Source of the DNA: Anastrepha obliqua
Taxonomy: Eukaryota; Arthropoda; Insecta; Diptera; Tephritidae
Direction of reading: 5' to 3'
Assembly (NCBI RefSeq): GCF_027943255.1
Contig: NC_072897.1
Coordinates: forward strand, 63,016,406-63,080,405
Length of the DNA stretch: 64,000 nt
Made by a program: the position numbers and the translations under genes. The notes under the pieces were generated by a model, which worked only from the letters and a program-made list of their open reading frames with translations, was not told where the DNA came from and did not search any database. This document shows, one piece after another, positions 31,311 to 44,069 of the stretch; position 1 is the first letter of the stretch, and each line of letters opens with the position of its first letter.

Positions 31311-32319
31311 TGTTTTTTAATAAAGGAAGACGATATGAGATACATTAGATAAATAAGAAATTAAATGTAATTTATATAGAAATTTCCGTGGGAAACTGTT
31401 GAAGCGATTTCGTAGGGCAAACACTGTCTTTTAGATTGATGAAGCCTATTCTTATTTAAATGGAAGTGTAATAAGCAAAGTGGTCATTATTAATAATCTA
31501 ATACACAGAAATTACTATTAAAACAATAGCCACCTTACAGTCCTAAAGCTACGGTTTTGTGTGCATTGTGTAGCAGTATAATAATCAGCTTCCCAACACC
31601 ACATTTCTAGCGAGTAGAGAGGATAGGGGACACCCTGTAATCTATGGCCCCGTCACTTGCATAGGGTTGGCTGGAAATATTGATTCGCTTGACTACGTAA
31701 ATAAGGGGTCTGCTCGACTCTTTGAATATATTACGTAGCGTAGTTGTATAATATTATAAACAAAGGTAAAACTCATCAATTCCCATTGAAGTTAATTTTT
31801 TTTAAGTTTAAGTTCCATCTTTATCTTTTTCTCTTTATTTTTATCTCTATACCTTTGGTACTCTAACTTTACCTCTATTTCTATCCTGCTCTTCGCCTTT
31901 ATCTTTTTTGCTTCATCTTTATCTATATCCTCACCTTTATCCTTATATTTACCGTTATTTTTTCCTTTATCCTTACCTCTATTTTTTATCATTCCTTCTC
32001 TATATATTATGTATTAATATTAACCTAAATTTTAATCTTAAACCACTCGTCAACTCGTTTTTTAAATTCAGTATTAATACATACATTTAGGAAACATATT
32101 TACTTAACTACACATGTTTTGGCACTTGGCTTTCTGTAATTTTTTATTGATTTTTTTATATTATACTTAGTCTTGCCATAAATTCTGTAACAAATTTTAC
32201 AATGCATTCGACGAGAACAAATTGGCAGAAAAAAGTTCCTTTATTTTTGCTTTTGTTAGTACACATTGTCTACTCGAAAATTATACTCAGTTTCGCGGAA
32301 AATTTCGCTTGTTAACAAT
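31311..32319. other. Non-coding stretch with a pyrimidine-rich low-complexity tract
   Basis: 31792-31990 is a degenerate CTTTATC/TTTACC array. The open frames across it (a Lys/Asp/Glu-rich one on the minus strand) are products of the repeat, not genes. Confidence 0.6.
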
Positions 32320-32785
32320 CGGGTGGAAGGCTAAGGAAAATCGCATTGCAGTGATTGCATTACATAAGTGTGGTATAAATGCAAGTGAGATTTACGAATT
32401 GCTGGAAAAACTTAATATTCCGATAATGTTTGTTCACCGCACGATCAATCGATTTTTCCAAACCCCTGAAGAGACAGACAGAAAAAAGGGGTCGTCCTCG
32501 CGTGGTTCGAACCCCTGCAACCATAAAAGCTGTTCGAGAAAGAATTAGCATAAATCCCATTAGAAAGCAGAAAAACATGTCCGGGGAAATGAATGTATCG
32601 ACAAAATCCATTTCAAGACTAATTAGAGATGATCTCGACACGAAAGCCTTCCGTCCCTCAACTGGGCATCTTTTGACAACGCGCTTGAAGAAAATTAGAC
32701 TCGACTGATGCAAGCAGCTTCTTCGGTTGCACGCGGTCAACGGCAAATTGTTTTTTGTGAGGAGTTTTTCGTGTATATAAAATAG
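32320..32785 (+). pseudogene. Mariner-type (maT-like) transposase, N-terminal half
   Basis: After NRIAVIALHKCGINASEIYE and a first helix-turn-helix (PIMFVHRTINRFF), the frame shifts near 32485. The second DNA-binding part continues as RGRPRVVRTPATIKAVRERI, MNVSTKSISRLIRDDLDTKA and TGHLLTTRLKKIR. The catalytic domain is absent; the sequence passes into a SINE fragment at 32786. It resembles the element at 1855-2820 in layout but is a different subfamily. Confidence 0.75.
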
Positions 32786-32905
32786 GCGCTTACACCCCTT
32801 GGGTGTTGGACTGAACTCCTCCTCCTATTTGTGGTGTGCGCCTTGATGGTCTCAACAAAATGGAGGGATCTAGAGTTTTACGCCGCCTCCGAACTCTGGT
32901 TTTAT
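32786..32905 (-). mobile_element. tRNA-derived SINE, copy 5, fragment
   Basis: GGCGCTTACACC to CGCCTCCGAACTC matches the 3' half of the SINE body in reverse orientation. Confidence 0.75.
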
Positions 32906-32912
32906 AATAAGA

Positions 32913-33753
32913 ATGTGGATAGATTTTTTAGTTCGCTACCCCCTAAGTCGGAGACAGTACAAAAAGGCAATCAGGGCCGCCAAAAAAGAGAGCTGGAGGG
33001 AATTTTGCTCGTCAATCGAATCCACCAGGGATTCTGCTAGGCTCAGCCGTGTTCTTTCCAAAGACCACTCAATGGCTTCTTGGGTCAAGAAACCTGATGG
33101 AACTTGGACTGCTACAGCAGAGGAATTGCTAGAGCTACTGCTAAACACGCATTTTCCGGGATGCAGCGCTTACGAAAGTGAGAGGGGAAACATTAGGCGG
33201 AGCCAATATAATCCACAGCATCTTGCAAATGAAATTATTACCAAAGAAAAAGTTGCATGGGTAATCAAATCTTTCTCACCCTTTAAATCTCCGGGGCCAG
33301 ATGGGATCATTCCAAAGATGTTACAGGAAACCTTGGACTGTATCCTACCATGGCTAGAGGAAATTTTTAAAGCGTGTTTAAACTCAGGCCATATTCCAGA
33401 TAGCTGGAAACTAGTCAAGGTCGTCTTCATACCAAAAGTAGGTAGAAGAGGACATGAATCAGCGAAGGACTTCAGGCCAATCAGTCTTTCGTCTTTCCTG
33501 TTAAAAACCTTTGAAAGACTTTTGGATATGCACCTCAGAAGCTCTTTGGAGAGCTCTGGTATATCAACTGCACAACACGCATACCTTAAAGGCAAATCTA
33601 CGGAGACAGCGCTTCATGAGGTAATCCGAACTATAGAGGGCTCTCTAGAGAGCAAACATTATACCATGGCGGCATTCTTGGATATCGAAGGCGCCTTTAA
33701 CAATGCTAGCACAGATGCCAGCCAACGGGCGTTGATAGACCTGGAGGTGGACA
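32913..33753 (+). pseudogene. LOA-type non-LTR retrotransposon, reverse transcriptase (5' part)
   Basis: An open frame of about 280 codons. The linker after the lost endonuclease reads RRQYKKAIRAAKKESWREFC. The reverse transcriptase begins with FKSPGPDGIIPKMLQ, then SWKLVKVVFIPKVG and KDFRPISLSSFLLKTFERLL, QHAYLKGKSTETALHEVI and AFLDIEGAFNNA. It stops in EVD, where a DNA transposon entered (33754). The frame continues at 36219 with SCVSNW. The endonuclease and ORF1 are missing at the 5' side. The presence of RNase H downstream points to the LOA/I/R1 group; LOA is my best estimate. Confidence 0.88.
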
Positions 33754-36215
33754 GGGGCCGTTCAAGTATTACGTAAGAAGATTTATTACAATTATTTACC
33801 CCCCCATCCCCCTTGTCTGCAAAAGTAAGCAAAGCTTTTACCCCCTCCCCCCATGCTTACGTAAACATTTTTCAATAAAAAAATGTATTTTTTTATACAA
33901 TATTATAATTATAATGTTACAATTATAATTTTAAAAATAAGAAAATAGATTAGGAATAGAGATTAGATTTTACTGATGCAGTATTCAACATAGAGTAAGG
34001 GACAAAAATATTATAATCTTACGAACATAACAAACTTATTTTAAATTTTTGGTACACATATTAAATTCAAATTAACAGTCTTCAGTCCATGTAACCCGAA
34101 TCCATGATTCTAAGTTTTCGATGACATTGGATTGCTTGGATTGCTGCTCAGTGTTGTGAATCTGCTCACTTTCATTCGATTTTGGAATGTCTACATCGTT
34201 CTCATCGAGCCATTCAACATCATGGTGCTCTAAATTTTGAATAATGCAGATCAGTTCATTAGCACGACGAGCAGCGACTCTTACAGGTCTAACTTTCCTA
34301 TCAGTGTGCTAATGGTCGAAACTCTTCAAGTTCCAGAAGGGTCTCGAAATCCTGAGCATGAGTATTAGCAGTAGATGAACTATGCTTTCCACTTCGAATA
34401 GCGATGTATGTTGGTCCAGAATATCCAACGGTTGTTCTAGCATACTGGGACTGATTTTGATACCAGCATAAACAGATGGTATTAATTTATGACGCTCAGC
34501 GAATACCCAATCGTGGTCAGGTAATTTGATTCTATATTCCATGTGCATTAGAAGAGGTGCTTGCTTATTTGTCGCAGTTAGACCAATAGGGACTCGAGCT
34601 TTATCATCTTGAGATATGAAAAATACTTGATCTGGTCCAAGTATGGATGCTATGTTCTCTGAATAATGGATTGATGTTTCAGCGAACTTGCTATCTAAGT
34701 GGCTCTTGTGGTGATCAGTTTGAACCCGAATGAGCTTAACAGGGACTATCGATACATGTCTTCGTCCCTCTGCAGAATTAGATTTTCTAGGAATCAAACG
34801 AAGATATGTGCCACTGCGACTAATGTCAAATCCTATTTTACGTAATTCTTGTGTGAGTTCATCAAGAGTTTTTACGCTGCGAATAGATTCCGTTCGTCTT
34901 CTATCATCTGCTGCACTCCCAAATAAAGCTATATCCGCAATTGTTTTCAATAGTCATGGTTGATAGCTTTCAAGATTAGGACGTCCCACTGAATCCCACT
35001 GAGATAGTCTTTTTTTTATTTCTGGATTTTCATGACAAATATCTTCTAACTTTCTTTTCATACCATACCTGTGTTTCTTCTGGGCAACTGCGTTTTGAGT
35101 CTTCCTGGTTAAAGACTGTTTTGCTGTTTTTATTTCCTCACGCAACTTAATGATCTGTTTATGAACTTCAGCACGGCTTGGCATAGTATCTCTGGTAGAA
35201 TACAAAGCGTTCAGATTTTTTTCGAGTAGAGCAATCTTATTTTTCATAGCTTCCTGAGAAGGTTTTGCTCTCTGTTTATCTGCATTTTCATTATATTATT
35301 TTCACATTGCTGTTGTGATTCATTACCGGGTTTTATTTTCTCTTCTTCCTCTTTTTTAATATTTGAAGCTGGCTGTATAATTTGTGTTTTTTCTGCAGGT
35401 TTACAGGTAGTCGTTGCCTAAAAGTACAAACTTTCTATTGGTTCTGCTAAAGATTCTCTTATTAAGGTACATAAATACAAAGTATGCAATAAAAACTGCA
35501 TTTAAAGATTATTTAAAGCCATAGCGCGTCATTTACGTGTATCAACTTCCCCCATAGGGAAATTGCAAAATTCGCATAAACGTTTAATATTTCTAGTACT
35601 CATAGGTACCTCAAGTGATTTCGTCACTCACCTTGGAAAAAAAAATATAGTAGATTGGATTTATTCTTAGTCGCCGCTTGCAATTCTTCTTCAATTCTCT
35701 TAGATACAATGATATCTAGTTCCTTGTCGGACTTTGCTTGTAATTTATAATTTCGCCACACTTCGTTAACTAACTTTTGTACATTTTGTACTTTCGTACT
35801 TGTATTAGATTTTTTAAAACTTTCAAACAATTTTTGGTATAACTTGGATTTGTCCATTTGAAACGACATCTTATTTAAACGTTAAACTTTGGCTAATGGA
35901 ATCAACGGTAACATAAATGTTGAGTTGCGTTGTATCCGAACAAAACAATACACTAACAGAAGAAATTTAGACAAGACAAGACAGCGCGCGGTAATTCCCG
36001 GAATCGCGTATGCGTGTATATTTGCGGGAGTCCCCGAAAATGCGTTTCGTTTTCAAGCATAGATAATGTGAGGGTTTCCATTCGCGTAAAAAAGTAAATA
36101 ACTACTGATGACGTAATCATCATCTAGACTCCCCTACCCCCCATGTCAACCAAAATAAGCAAAACAAAGACTCCCCCACCCCCCCATAGTGCTTACGTAA
36201 TACTTGAACGGCCCC
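33754..36215 (-). mobile_element. DNA transposon with GGGGCCGTTCAAG ends and 3-bp TSD (possibly Zator-like)
   Basis: The left end GGGGCCGTTCAAGTATTACG is the exact inverse of the right end (CGTAATACTTGAACGGCCCC). A 3-bp ACA is duplicated (33751-33753 and 36216-36218). Removing 2462 bp plus one ACA restores the LOA reading frame. Subterminal C-rich tracts (CCCCCCCATCCCCC; CCCCCACCCCCCC) also mirror each other. A 3-bp duplication with G-rich ends would fit Zator, but I have not verified that against reference ends. Confidence 0.85.
34090..35869 (-). pseudogene. Transposase-like gene of the 2.46-kb element, interrupted
   Basis: Exon 1 (35869-35624) starts MSFQMDKSKLYQKLFESFKK and ends at a good donor (AAG/GTGAGT). 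A second exon after TTGTACTTTTAG (near 35420) is Glu/Lys-rich. Then follows a coiled-coil-like block (KNKIALLEKNLNALYSTRDT; HKQIIKLREEIKTAKQSL), a TGA stop near 34953, and a conserved domain with LRKIGFDISRSGTYLRLIPR, FFISQDDKARVPIGLT and HDWVFAERHKLIPSVYAGI. After a frameshift near 34440 it reads YSGPTYIAIRSGKHSSSTA. A C-terminal tail (PVRVAARRANELICIIQNL) remains, but the region between is deleted. I know this family from arthropod genomes as uncharacterised transposon protein; D in SQDDKARVP may be catalytic (inference). Confidence 0.75.
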
Positions 36216-36218
36216 ACA

Positions 36219-38090
36219 GTTGCGTTAGTAACTGGGTCATCTCCATGCTAGAAACCAGGATCATCAAAGCTAATATGGGTAATATCAACATAACCAAGAA
36301 GGTCCACGGGGGCACTCCACAAGGGGGAGTATTATCTCCACTTCTTTGGCTATGTGTGATCAGCAAAATCTTAATAAAACTTAATGGAGGTGGGGTAAAA
36401 GTGGTGGCGTACGCTGATGATGTGGTGCTAATGGTGTCAGGACTGTGTCCAAATACGATCAGTGGGATCATCCAAAGGGCGTTAGGCGAGCTTAACTCTT
36501 GGACCACAGGATGTGGGCTAAGTTTAAACCCGCGTAAAACAGAACTTATGCTTTTTACCACCAGATACAAGGTACCAACTTTCACCCTACCAAATATCAA
36601 CGGACAAACTCTGTCACTGTCAACCAGTGCAAAGTACTTAGGAGTAATTCTGGACTCCAAACTTAGCTGGAAGTTAAACGTCGAAGAACGGGTAAGGAAG
36701 CAGAAATTGCTTTATATGCCTGCAAACGTATGCTTGGAAGAAGATGTGGTCTTCAACCTAAGCATACATTATGGCTGTATAAGGCGGTTATACGACCAAT
36801 TTTAACGTATGGCTCGGTAGTTTGGTGGAAAGCTCTAGAGAGAGAGTACAATACCAAATTACTCGGCAGAATACAAAGATCAGCCTGTGCAATAACGGTC
36901 GGTGCAATCAGATCATGTCCTAGAGAGGCTCTCAATGCACTGACACACGTTATTCCAATAGACCTACATACAAAGAAGACGGCAACCATGAGTGCATTTA
37001 GGTTAAATGAAGCGGGTCGCTGCAAAGAAAAAATTTATGGTCACGCTAGTCTATTATTGCGACAAACTCAAACCCCTCTCACTTTCGTAACGTTCAATAG
37101 GAATTTTGCCACACTATTTCCATCTAAAAAAGAATGGAATAAGGGATTCTCTCTAAACAACTTCGATACCACAGTCTATACAGATGGCAGTAAAATGGAT
37201 TGTGGTGTCGGAGCTGGTATATATTCTCAGAGACTTGGAATTGAAAAATCTGTGCGTCTCCCTAATACCAGTAGCGTCTTCCAAGCGGAAGTACTAGCAA
37301 TTGGGGAAGCCTGTAGGTTACTAATAGCAGATTTCTCTTTTAAGGGCAATATCGCTATTCTTTCGGATAGCCAAGCTGCAATCCAGGCGCTGGATGCGAC
37401 TATAACAACCTCTAAAGTGGTGGAGCAAAGTAGGAATAGCCTCACCAACTTGAATGAAAACCATAGAGTAACCTTAATTTGGGTCCCAGGACACCGGAAC
37501 ATAGAAGGTAACGAAAAAGCTGATGAACTGGCAAGAGGGGGATCTGCCATGAATAGCGCTCTTGCAGTACCAGTACTCACTCCACTAGGTGCGGTCAAGA
37601 ATGCAATTTCCCTAAAATACCTTCGAATTGCAGAGTGTTGATGGAGAGACCAGACGAAATGCAAAATCAGCAGAACATTATGGCCCACCTAGAACCTCAA
37701 GCAATCGTCGACATTAATAAACATGAAACGACGGGACACCTGTAGACTTACGGCAGTCATAACTGGCTTCTGGTCTATCGGAGAACAAGCTGCCAAAATG
37801 GGCATCCCTCACAACACAACTATGAGAAGTTGTAAACAACCGGAGAAAAAAGAAACAATCTTCCATTTTCTCTGTGAATGCCCTATGGAAGGACAGAATG
37901 TCAACCCTGGGCAAACCGCTGCTCGAGAGTCTCTGGCTTAGACGTCAACAACCTAATAAGGTTCCTAAACCGCACAGACTGGATATAGTCCTGCTGTAAA
38001 TAACTGTTAAACAATTTAGTAACGAGGATGTGGCAACAAAATGGTGCGGAAGCGCTAGTTGGATTCTGGATGAATCACCACTCTAACCAA
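36219..38090 (+). pseudogene. LOA-type retrotransposon: reverse transcriptase core, RNase H and C-terminus
   Basis: The frame continues the RT: KKVHGGTPQGGVLSPLLWLC, then the active site VVAYADDVVLMVSG (about 36398-36440) and SAKYLGVILDSKLSW. After a frameshift near 36700-36730 (ORF 36730-37641) it gives KAVIRPILTYGSVVWW, then RNase H with VYTDGSKMDCGVGAGIY, QAEVLAIGEACRLLI, AILSDSQAAIQAL and VTLIWVPGHRNIEGNEKAD. A stop follows at 37641. Later frames show the CCHC-like tail (RSCKQPEKKETIFHFLCECP, about 37830-37890). An (ATT/AATT) tail lies near 38090-38150. This is the best preserved retrotransposon in the window after Gypsy. Confidence 0.88.
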
Positions 38091-38459
38091 CCAACCCCCT
38101 AAGCTATCTTTGAATGCTTAGTAACTAATTAATAATAATTAATTAATTAAAAACACTAATATTGTGACAGGTTTCATGCGTGCTTTCCTTGAAATTCCCT
38201 TGGTATGTGTCCCGATTCACAAATTGAGGATCTTGAGGCCTAATGAGATTAAAAAGCTTGGAATGCGAATAAATATTTTTTCCCCAATAAAAAAAGAGAA
38301 TTAATGAAGTTGTGAACAATACTGGATGCATTAAAAGTTTTCAGTTTACAATGAAACAATAAAAAGGCGACTACTAGATTATGTCGGCGTTTTGGAATAA
38401 CATCTTAGCAGAAGATTTTCCCTGAAGATCAAAAATGTGTAATACAACTTTTCGTTTTT

Positions 38460-38497
<38 letters not shown>

Positions 38498-38867
38498 CAA
38501 ATCTATATCTCAGGGGCTATGCTGAAAAACAAATTTAACGCAATCTGTAAGTTCTTGGCACGGTAATTGTTAGTGGAAACATTATTTTCATCAATGTTTA
38601 GCCTCCATTAAAAAATTTCGCTTCAAAATCCTACAACTTAGCAATTACAGTACACTTATACTGAATGCTGTAACATGAAGCGATGTTAATGACGCGCAGT
38701 TCGTTAAATAGACGTGAAAATCTTCAATAAAGTCCTGGAAAATTGTGTTCAGAAAATTTAACAACTTATACAGCGCGAATTAGTATTCGTCAAACAAAGT
38801 TATCATCCACATGTTATTTGCTGGTTCTAGAACGTACGGATTCATATATGAGCTTACATCCCAAGTT
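38091..38867. other. Non-coding stretch with a 30-nt-plus poly-T tract
   Basis: A T-tract of more than 30 nt lies near 38462-38494, which could be the reverse poly-A of an unrecognised retroposed sequence. No frame with family signature. Confidence 0.4.
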
Positions 38868-39130
38868 GATGATTTGACCGAGCTCCTCCTCCAATTTATG
38901 GTGTGTGTCTTGATGTTGTTCCAAAAATGTGGGAGCTTAAATTGTATGCCACCTCCGAATGCCAGATGATTTTTTATGAGGACCTCTTCCATGATATACA
39001 TTTCGCCTGCCGGTGGGCGACACCTATTAGAAAAATCTTTTCTATCATTTAGGTTTTTATGCCGGGGGTTTCGAAGCCGTGAAATGTCGAATGGTAGTCA
39101 CGCACCAACCCATTCATCTACGGCCGCCGC
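38868..39130 (-). mobile_element. tRNA-derived SINE, copy 6, diverged
   Basis: Reverse orientation: GACCGAGCTCCTCCTCCAAT at the tail side to CAACCCATTCATCTACGGCC at the head. Indels and about 15-20% visible divergence make it older than copies 1-3. Confidence 0.85.
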
Positions 39131-42100
39131 AAATGAATGAATTCATATCCTTTTATTCAAAATGTACTAAGTTATCGAAAAGCGAACTGTTCATGGTTCC
39201 TAGTATTGTATATTATAAAGATAATAATTAGGAATCACTAGATTTATATTCAGTAGAAGGTGCTGACAATTGGAAATGATTTTTAAATAACGAGTAACCT
39301 GCCCTACAAGACAGTGTTGAGCCCTTTCAACAAAAATTCCAACACATGTATTTACAAGTATTTTACTAGCCTCTAATACATGCGCATTATCAGAATGGCA
39401 CATACAACATTTTTTGATATGGAAATCAAATATTTTATTTGATACTCATTTCCCCTTGTGCGAGAATTCGAATCTCCGTGTATGAAACACATAAATTGAT
39501 ATGTAAGAGTTTTTTAATGAATACAGAAAAATATTATTTTCATATATTTCTAAATAAAACATTTTATGACAACGAAAATTAGTAGTTTTTGTCATCAGTG
39601 CTGATTATTTTTTGATAACGAAAATGAGTAGCTTGGGCATCAGTGCTGATTACTTTTTTATAACAAAAATGAAGAGTTTGATTATTACTGCTGAGAAGTT
39701 TGTGATGACGATAATGAGGAGTTTGGTTGTCAGCAGTTATTACATTGTAAGAATAAAATTGATTAGTTCCCTTTCCTTTTAGAGCATAGTAGATATATTT
39801 CTCAGTTATAAGAAGTTCCTATTGGTAACAGAGAGATACAAGGGGAAACTATCAGTACTTTCCCATGGCAAGAACGAAAATGTGAAGTTTAATGAGATCT
39901 TTTGTAATTAGTGATGATGATAATATGCGTACTTATATGATAGTAAGCTGTTTTGTAGGGTGACTTACAAACTTATATGCACGCATACTTACATAAAAAT
40001 GTGTAGTGCCCATACAAATGATAAAGCACATAGTTAATGTGCACTTTGTTTGCCATCAACACACCGTTTTACGTGAGCAACACCGCAACACTGCTCATTG
40101 TCCTCATCAACCCAACTATGCCCGCCCACTTAAGCAACCCCCTTTACTAGTTATTCTTTAAACTTGTCGGCTCTGGTCGCTTCGGTTTGATCGGTGCTTC
40201 GTGCTGGCAAATTTCCTCAAAATAAAAACTAAGCAGAAAACAAACTGTTTTATTTATATGTGTGTATGTCAGTTTGTGTGGAATGGTACATTCGAAATGT
40301 ATGAAAAGGGTGTCAAAAAACAAGAAGTGAAGATAGCAAAAACACAGTACCACTTCGCACGAAAATGATAAAAAGTGAAAAACTCCAAGCTGAAATGTGT
40401 ACGTTTATACAAATTTATTTACACATATATATATGTATACCTGCATACGTATATGCAAATGCTCCTGAAATGAGAATCACAGACGAAAAGTATATGTGAA
40501 TATTTAAATATACATAACTACATTTATGTAGGAGGAGTAAATACCAAGTACATAAAAGAAAATTTGAAAGGAGAGGGAAGTTTGCATACAAATAAAGAGT
40601 AAAAGAAATATTCAATCCGTGAGATGTGTATGAGGTATCCAGAAAAAACTTGGAGGTAAATATTTAATTTAAATTAAGCTTCGATTTGATTTGGATATGT
40701 CGAGAAATACTTTTCCGTTCACTTTTACTAATGTTATGTTCATATACATATGTATGTACATGTGTATATATGTATGTATTTGTGTGCATACCTGAAATGT
40801 GAAAATATCTGAATTATTTCGATACCCGCAAATAACAAATCCGAGACGCTGGGTACCAACAACATCTTAAATAAAATTGAGCTCTACATACGAGGTGTGG
40901 CACTTAGCGTACGGTATTTTTTCAATAAAAGAAAAGTAGTCGTTGGAATCGTTGCCAACGCTGACATTCAACGCTGGCAACGTAAAACATTCAGCACCGT
41001 AGATATACTTTCCTTGACCGCCTTGAGATGCGACCTCATCTTAGAAAAGTCGCGTGATGTGATGTCGGGGCTATAGAGCCACCGTTAGAACTTTAGTCAA
41101 AAAACTCTTACATAATGAACGAAGGATGAACCGGTGTAGCAGTTGCAAGATATAGCCGTTGTTTTATTGCAAGCTATATCCATTATCAATGAGTTCGGAG
41201 CGCATATTTAAAATTAGTGATTCTAGGCCCTCCTTATCCAGCAGGAACGTATTTATCTACATATGTATACACATATGGGTATGTAAGATGGATGTTATCA
41301 CAGATGTACAAAAATTACTAACGATCAAAGATAACTATCTGTATTTATTCAGGTGTTTAATTGCGATTTTTCAATAACAGATGATTATTATGAAGTAAGC
41401 GGCGGGGGAAATTGTATATTTTTCTCATAATTTTACACCCCGCCTTGATCTGGTTCCACCAATGGAGCGACCTGCAGTAATATATTTTTTCGAACAGCAG
41501 CTGTTTTTTATGGCATAAGTTTCGCTATTGGACGTTGAAGGATATCCGTGATTGGAAAAACGTTAGATCTTTTCGTTTGTATCGCCCGCAGCACTTATAA
41601 AATTATTTTCTAAAAACAGACATAATCACAAAAATCAGTCTTACAGTCTAGTTTAGACTCAAAAGCATGAGGTGCACAAAAGTAAACAGAAAAGCACAAA
41701 GCACACTTTTCAGGAAATATCAATCTAAACTATATAGGTACATAGGTATAAAAGCACCCCTTTGTTTTGGCAGTGGGCTTAATTATCTGAATTTTATTGC
41801 ACCCAAAAGCCGTGCCGGAAATTGGCTACCGAAAATAATTTTGATTCTAGTTTCGCATGTAAAATCTTGACATCTTTACATACATGCATAAGTGTGCATA
41901 TGGAGATTTTTCTCTATTTTTTCTTTTCAATTTGTTATTAAGGAATCAACGACCATACGAACGTACATACCTTACATACAAAAATAAAAACGAACACAGT
42001 TTTTGTATGCACATATGCACACATGTAAGTATGTATCTAGGTATAGAAAAGAAGTGAAAACATCACTGTGACTTCGGTTTTTCTTTCATTAACTGCTTCC

Positions 42101-42953
42101 AAAGTATAAAAAATGACGGATACGCTTTTTTGGTGAAATGGGAGCGATTATTAAGCGCTATGCATAAAAAATGTATACGTCATTTTTGTGAGGGGTAATA
42201 TGATTCACATTCACAATCCAACAACCCTCATTGCGCATCATGCCTGCGATTAGCATTCCGCTCTACGACCTACAACGTGACAAAGAAGCACACACATCCA
42301 CAAAGTGAATTTCTCAAATTTACTGTTCCTACATACATAGTTTCCTTCAGTCCCGTTTCGAAACGTTGTATACATATTACCGATTCGCAAAAAATACATC
42401 GCGCAGTCTCGGTACTCGTAGGATTGCCCACTACAGCCGAACATTTCAGTTACACTTCGATATCTAACTATTGTATGAATCGAGGGTGATCCAGGTTTGC
42501 TATTTAGCTATGGCGCACAAAATTGTGAGGGGAACTTCAGTTGAAACGACACTTGTGAGATTCTGCATGATCATTTGCATTCACCCACTCGTCCATTCAG
42601 CTGTTCTTCATATGGCAACGAAGTATTGTCATTGGTTAATTTGTTTCGTACCTCACTAACGCAATCTCAGTTTTTTCGTAAACAAAACGCTTCACGACCC
42701 AAGTGACGTCAGCCCATCAGCTGATTCTGTCTCAGAGCCGAATAACGGTCTGCTAAATAGAAAACCTCCAAAAACCTCGAGGCAAAAATATCTCAATAAA
42801 TTTTAAATAATTTTTGCTTATTAGTATAAAAGTAAACAAATTATTAATCCAGTAACAAATAAATAAATTAGTACAGAATAAACAAGATCAAATCGAGTAC
42901 ATAGTACTGTTATCAAACGCAATAAGAGTTGTTTGATTTTAAAACATATTAAT
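39131..42953. other. About 3.8 kb without supported genes
   Basis: 39567-39745 is an imperfect tandem repeat of about 55 bp (GATAACGAAAATGAGTAG...CATCAGTGCTGATTA, three to four units). 41441-41600 (CCGCCTTGATCTGGTTCCAC onward) looks like a heavily decayed, minus-oriented SINE. TACGAGGTGTGGCACTTAGC at 40889 recalls a mariner terminus, but no transposase or second end is seen. Many TATG/CATA microsatellite stretches occur. Confidence 0.45.
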
Positions 42954-43480
42954 ATAGGGTTTTCCAAACAGAGGTGTTATTTTGCTATTCAAAGAAAAAT
43001 GCTTTTTTAATATAAATGACCGCATGTTTATTTCATTATAAAGAGGAAGGTATGCCGTTAATAGAGAAAAATAACATCAGGCCAATGGCCACCACGACGA
43101 CGCTTACAGGATAATATCCTTTTCATGAAATTTTCCATAACCGAATTACAAAGTGGCTGCCCTATTTCCTCGAATTCCATCTTTGAGCTCTTGATTCGAA
43201 CCTTGGCTGTTGGCGTAGACCTTCTCTTTCCCGTGGCCCCAAAGAAAAAAGTCACAAGGTGTCAAATCACAAGATATCGGTGACCAATTGCGATCACCTC
43301 TTCGAAAGATAACACGGTAGCTTTTTCTGTAAAATATCAATGGTTTCCTTGCTTGGGTGGCACGTAGCGCCGTCTCTCTCGATAGCGCAATCCATTCATC
43401 TGTAACACCTCTTATTGGAAATCGCATTATAACCTTGGACCAACCTTTATTCAAAGATGAATAAATAACTCCACAAAGGA
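42954..43480 (-). mobile_element. rosa-type (DD41D) mariner, 3' fragment (copy C)
   Basis: On the minus strand the remains are ERDGATCHPSKETIDILQKK (about 43395-43335), FRRGDRNWSPISCDLTPCDF and FLWGHGKEKVYANSQ, then the C-terminal SSWWPLA. Frames change at least twice. The terminus reads, on the plus strand, TAGGGTTTTCCAAACAGAGG at 42956. The 5' part is absent and the long-TIR element L2 starts 3 bp beyond the visible border. Confidence 0.75.
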
Positions 43481-43483
43481 TAA

Positions 43484-43960
43484 CACTGTGTAACAAAAAA
43501 ATAAAAACTAAATATACTTTTATGGCGGCCCAGCACAACTTGTAGGTATAGAAAAACTAAAAAAATAGTATAGGAGAAACTTCCAATACACCCCCAAAAT
43601 CTCATTTTATGGTCAAAAAACCGTTTTTCAGTAGGTTGATGTGAACAATCAATCCTAACTTCTCCAATTTCCATCTGATTTCTAATTGATTTTTTAGTTC
43701 GAAAGAATAAAAACAAGCCTTTTTGACAATGTATTCACAATTCTTTTAAATTGAAAACTGAAGAGACTGTAGTTGTAAGTTTGGAATTTTTTGATTTTTT
43801 CAACTTTGACATTATTTTTACGATATTATCCGATATTAAGGATTTTTGTAGTATACTATTCTTATAGTAAATTTAATTTTGCGTCGAATAAGCTATATTT
43901 TATTGTCATTGGTTGAAAATTCATAGAGTTGTGTGAGTTTTAGGATTTTATTTTTTTTAC
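43484..43960 (+). repeat. Left terminal inverted repeat of L2
   Basis: Inverse of 44995-45477, with scattered substitutions and small indels. Shared blocks include CTTTTATGG, CAACTTGTAGGTAT, TACACCCCCAAAATCT and AATTCATAGA. Confidence 0.85.
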
Positions 43961-44069
43961 TAATTTTGTATGTACGTACAGCAGACGCTAAATGGGAATA
44001 AGGGCGCGTTTCGAAGCATGAAAATGATAACAAGGGTCATTATAAACACATAATATTTATTGGAGTATT

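Noticed and set aside
31792..32090. Lys/Asp-rich frame on the minus strand and Leu/Tyr-rich frame on the plus strand
   Set aside because: Both are products of a degenerate CTTTATC/TTTACC low-complexity tract.
33170..33595. 141-codon minus-strand frame
   Set aside because: Shadow of the LOA reverse transcriptase on the plus strand, which has all RT motifs.
36193..36660. 155-codon minus-strand frame
   Set aside because: Antisense of the RT active-site region (YADD on the plus strand).
40889..41160. Mariner element starting TACGAGGTGTGG
   Set aside because: Only one possible terminus is present; no transposase and no second end were found.
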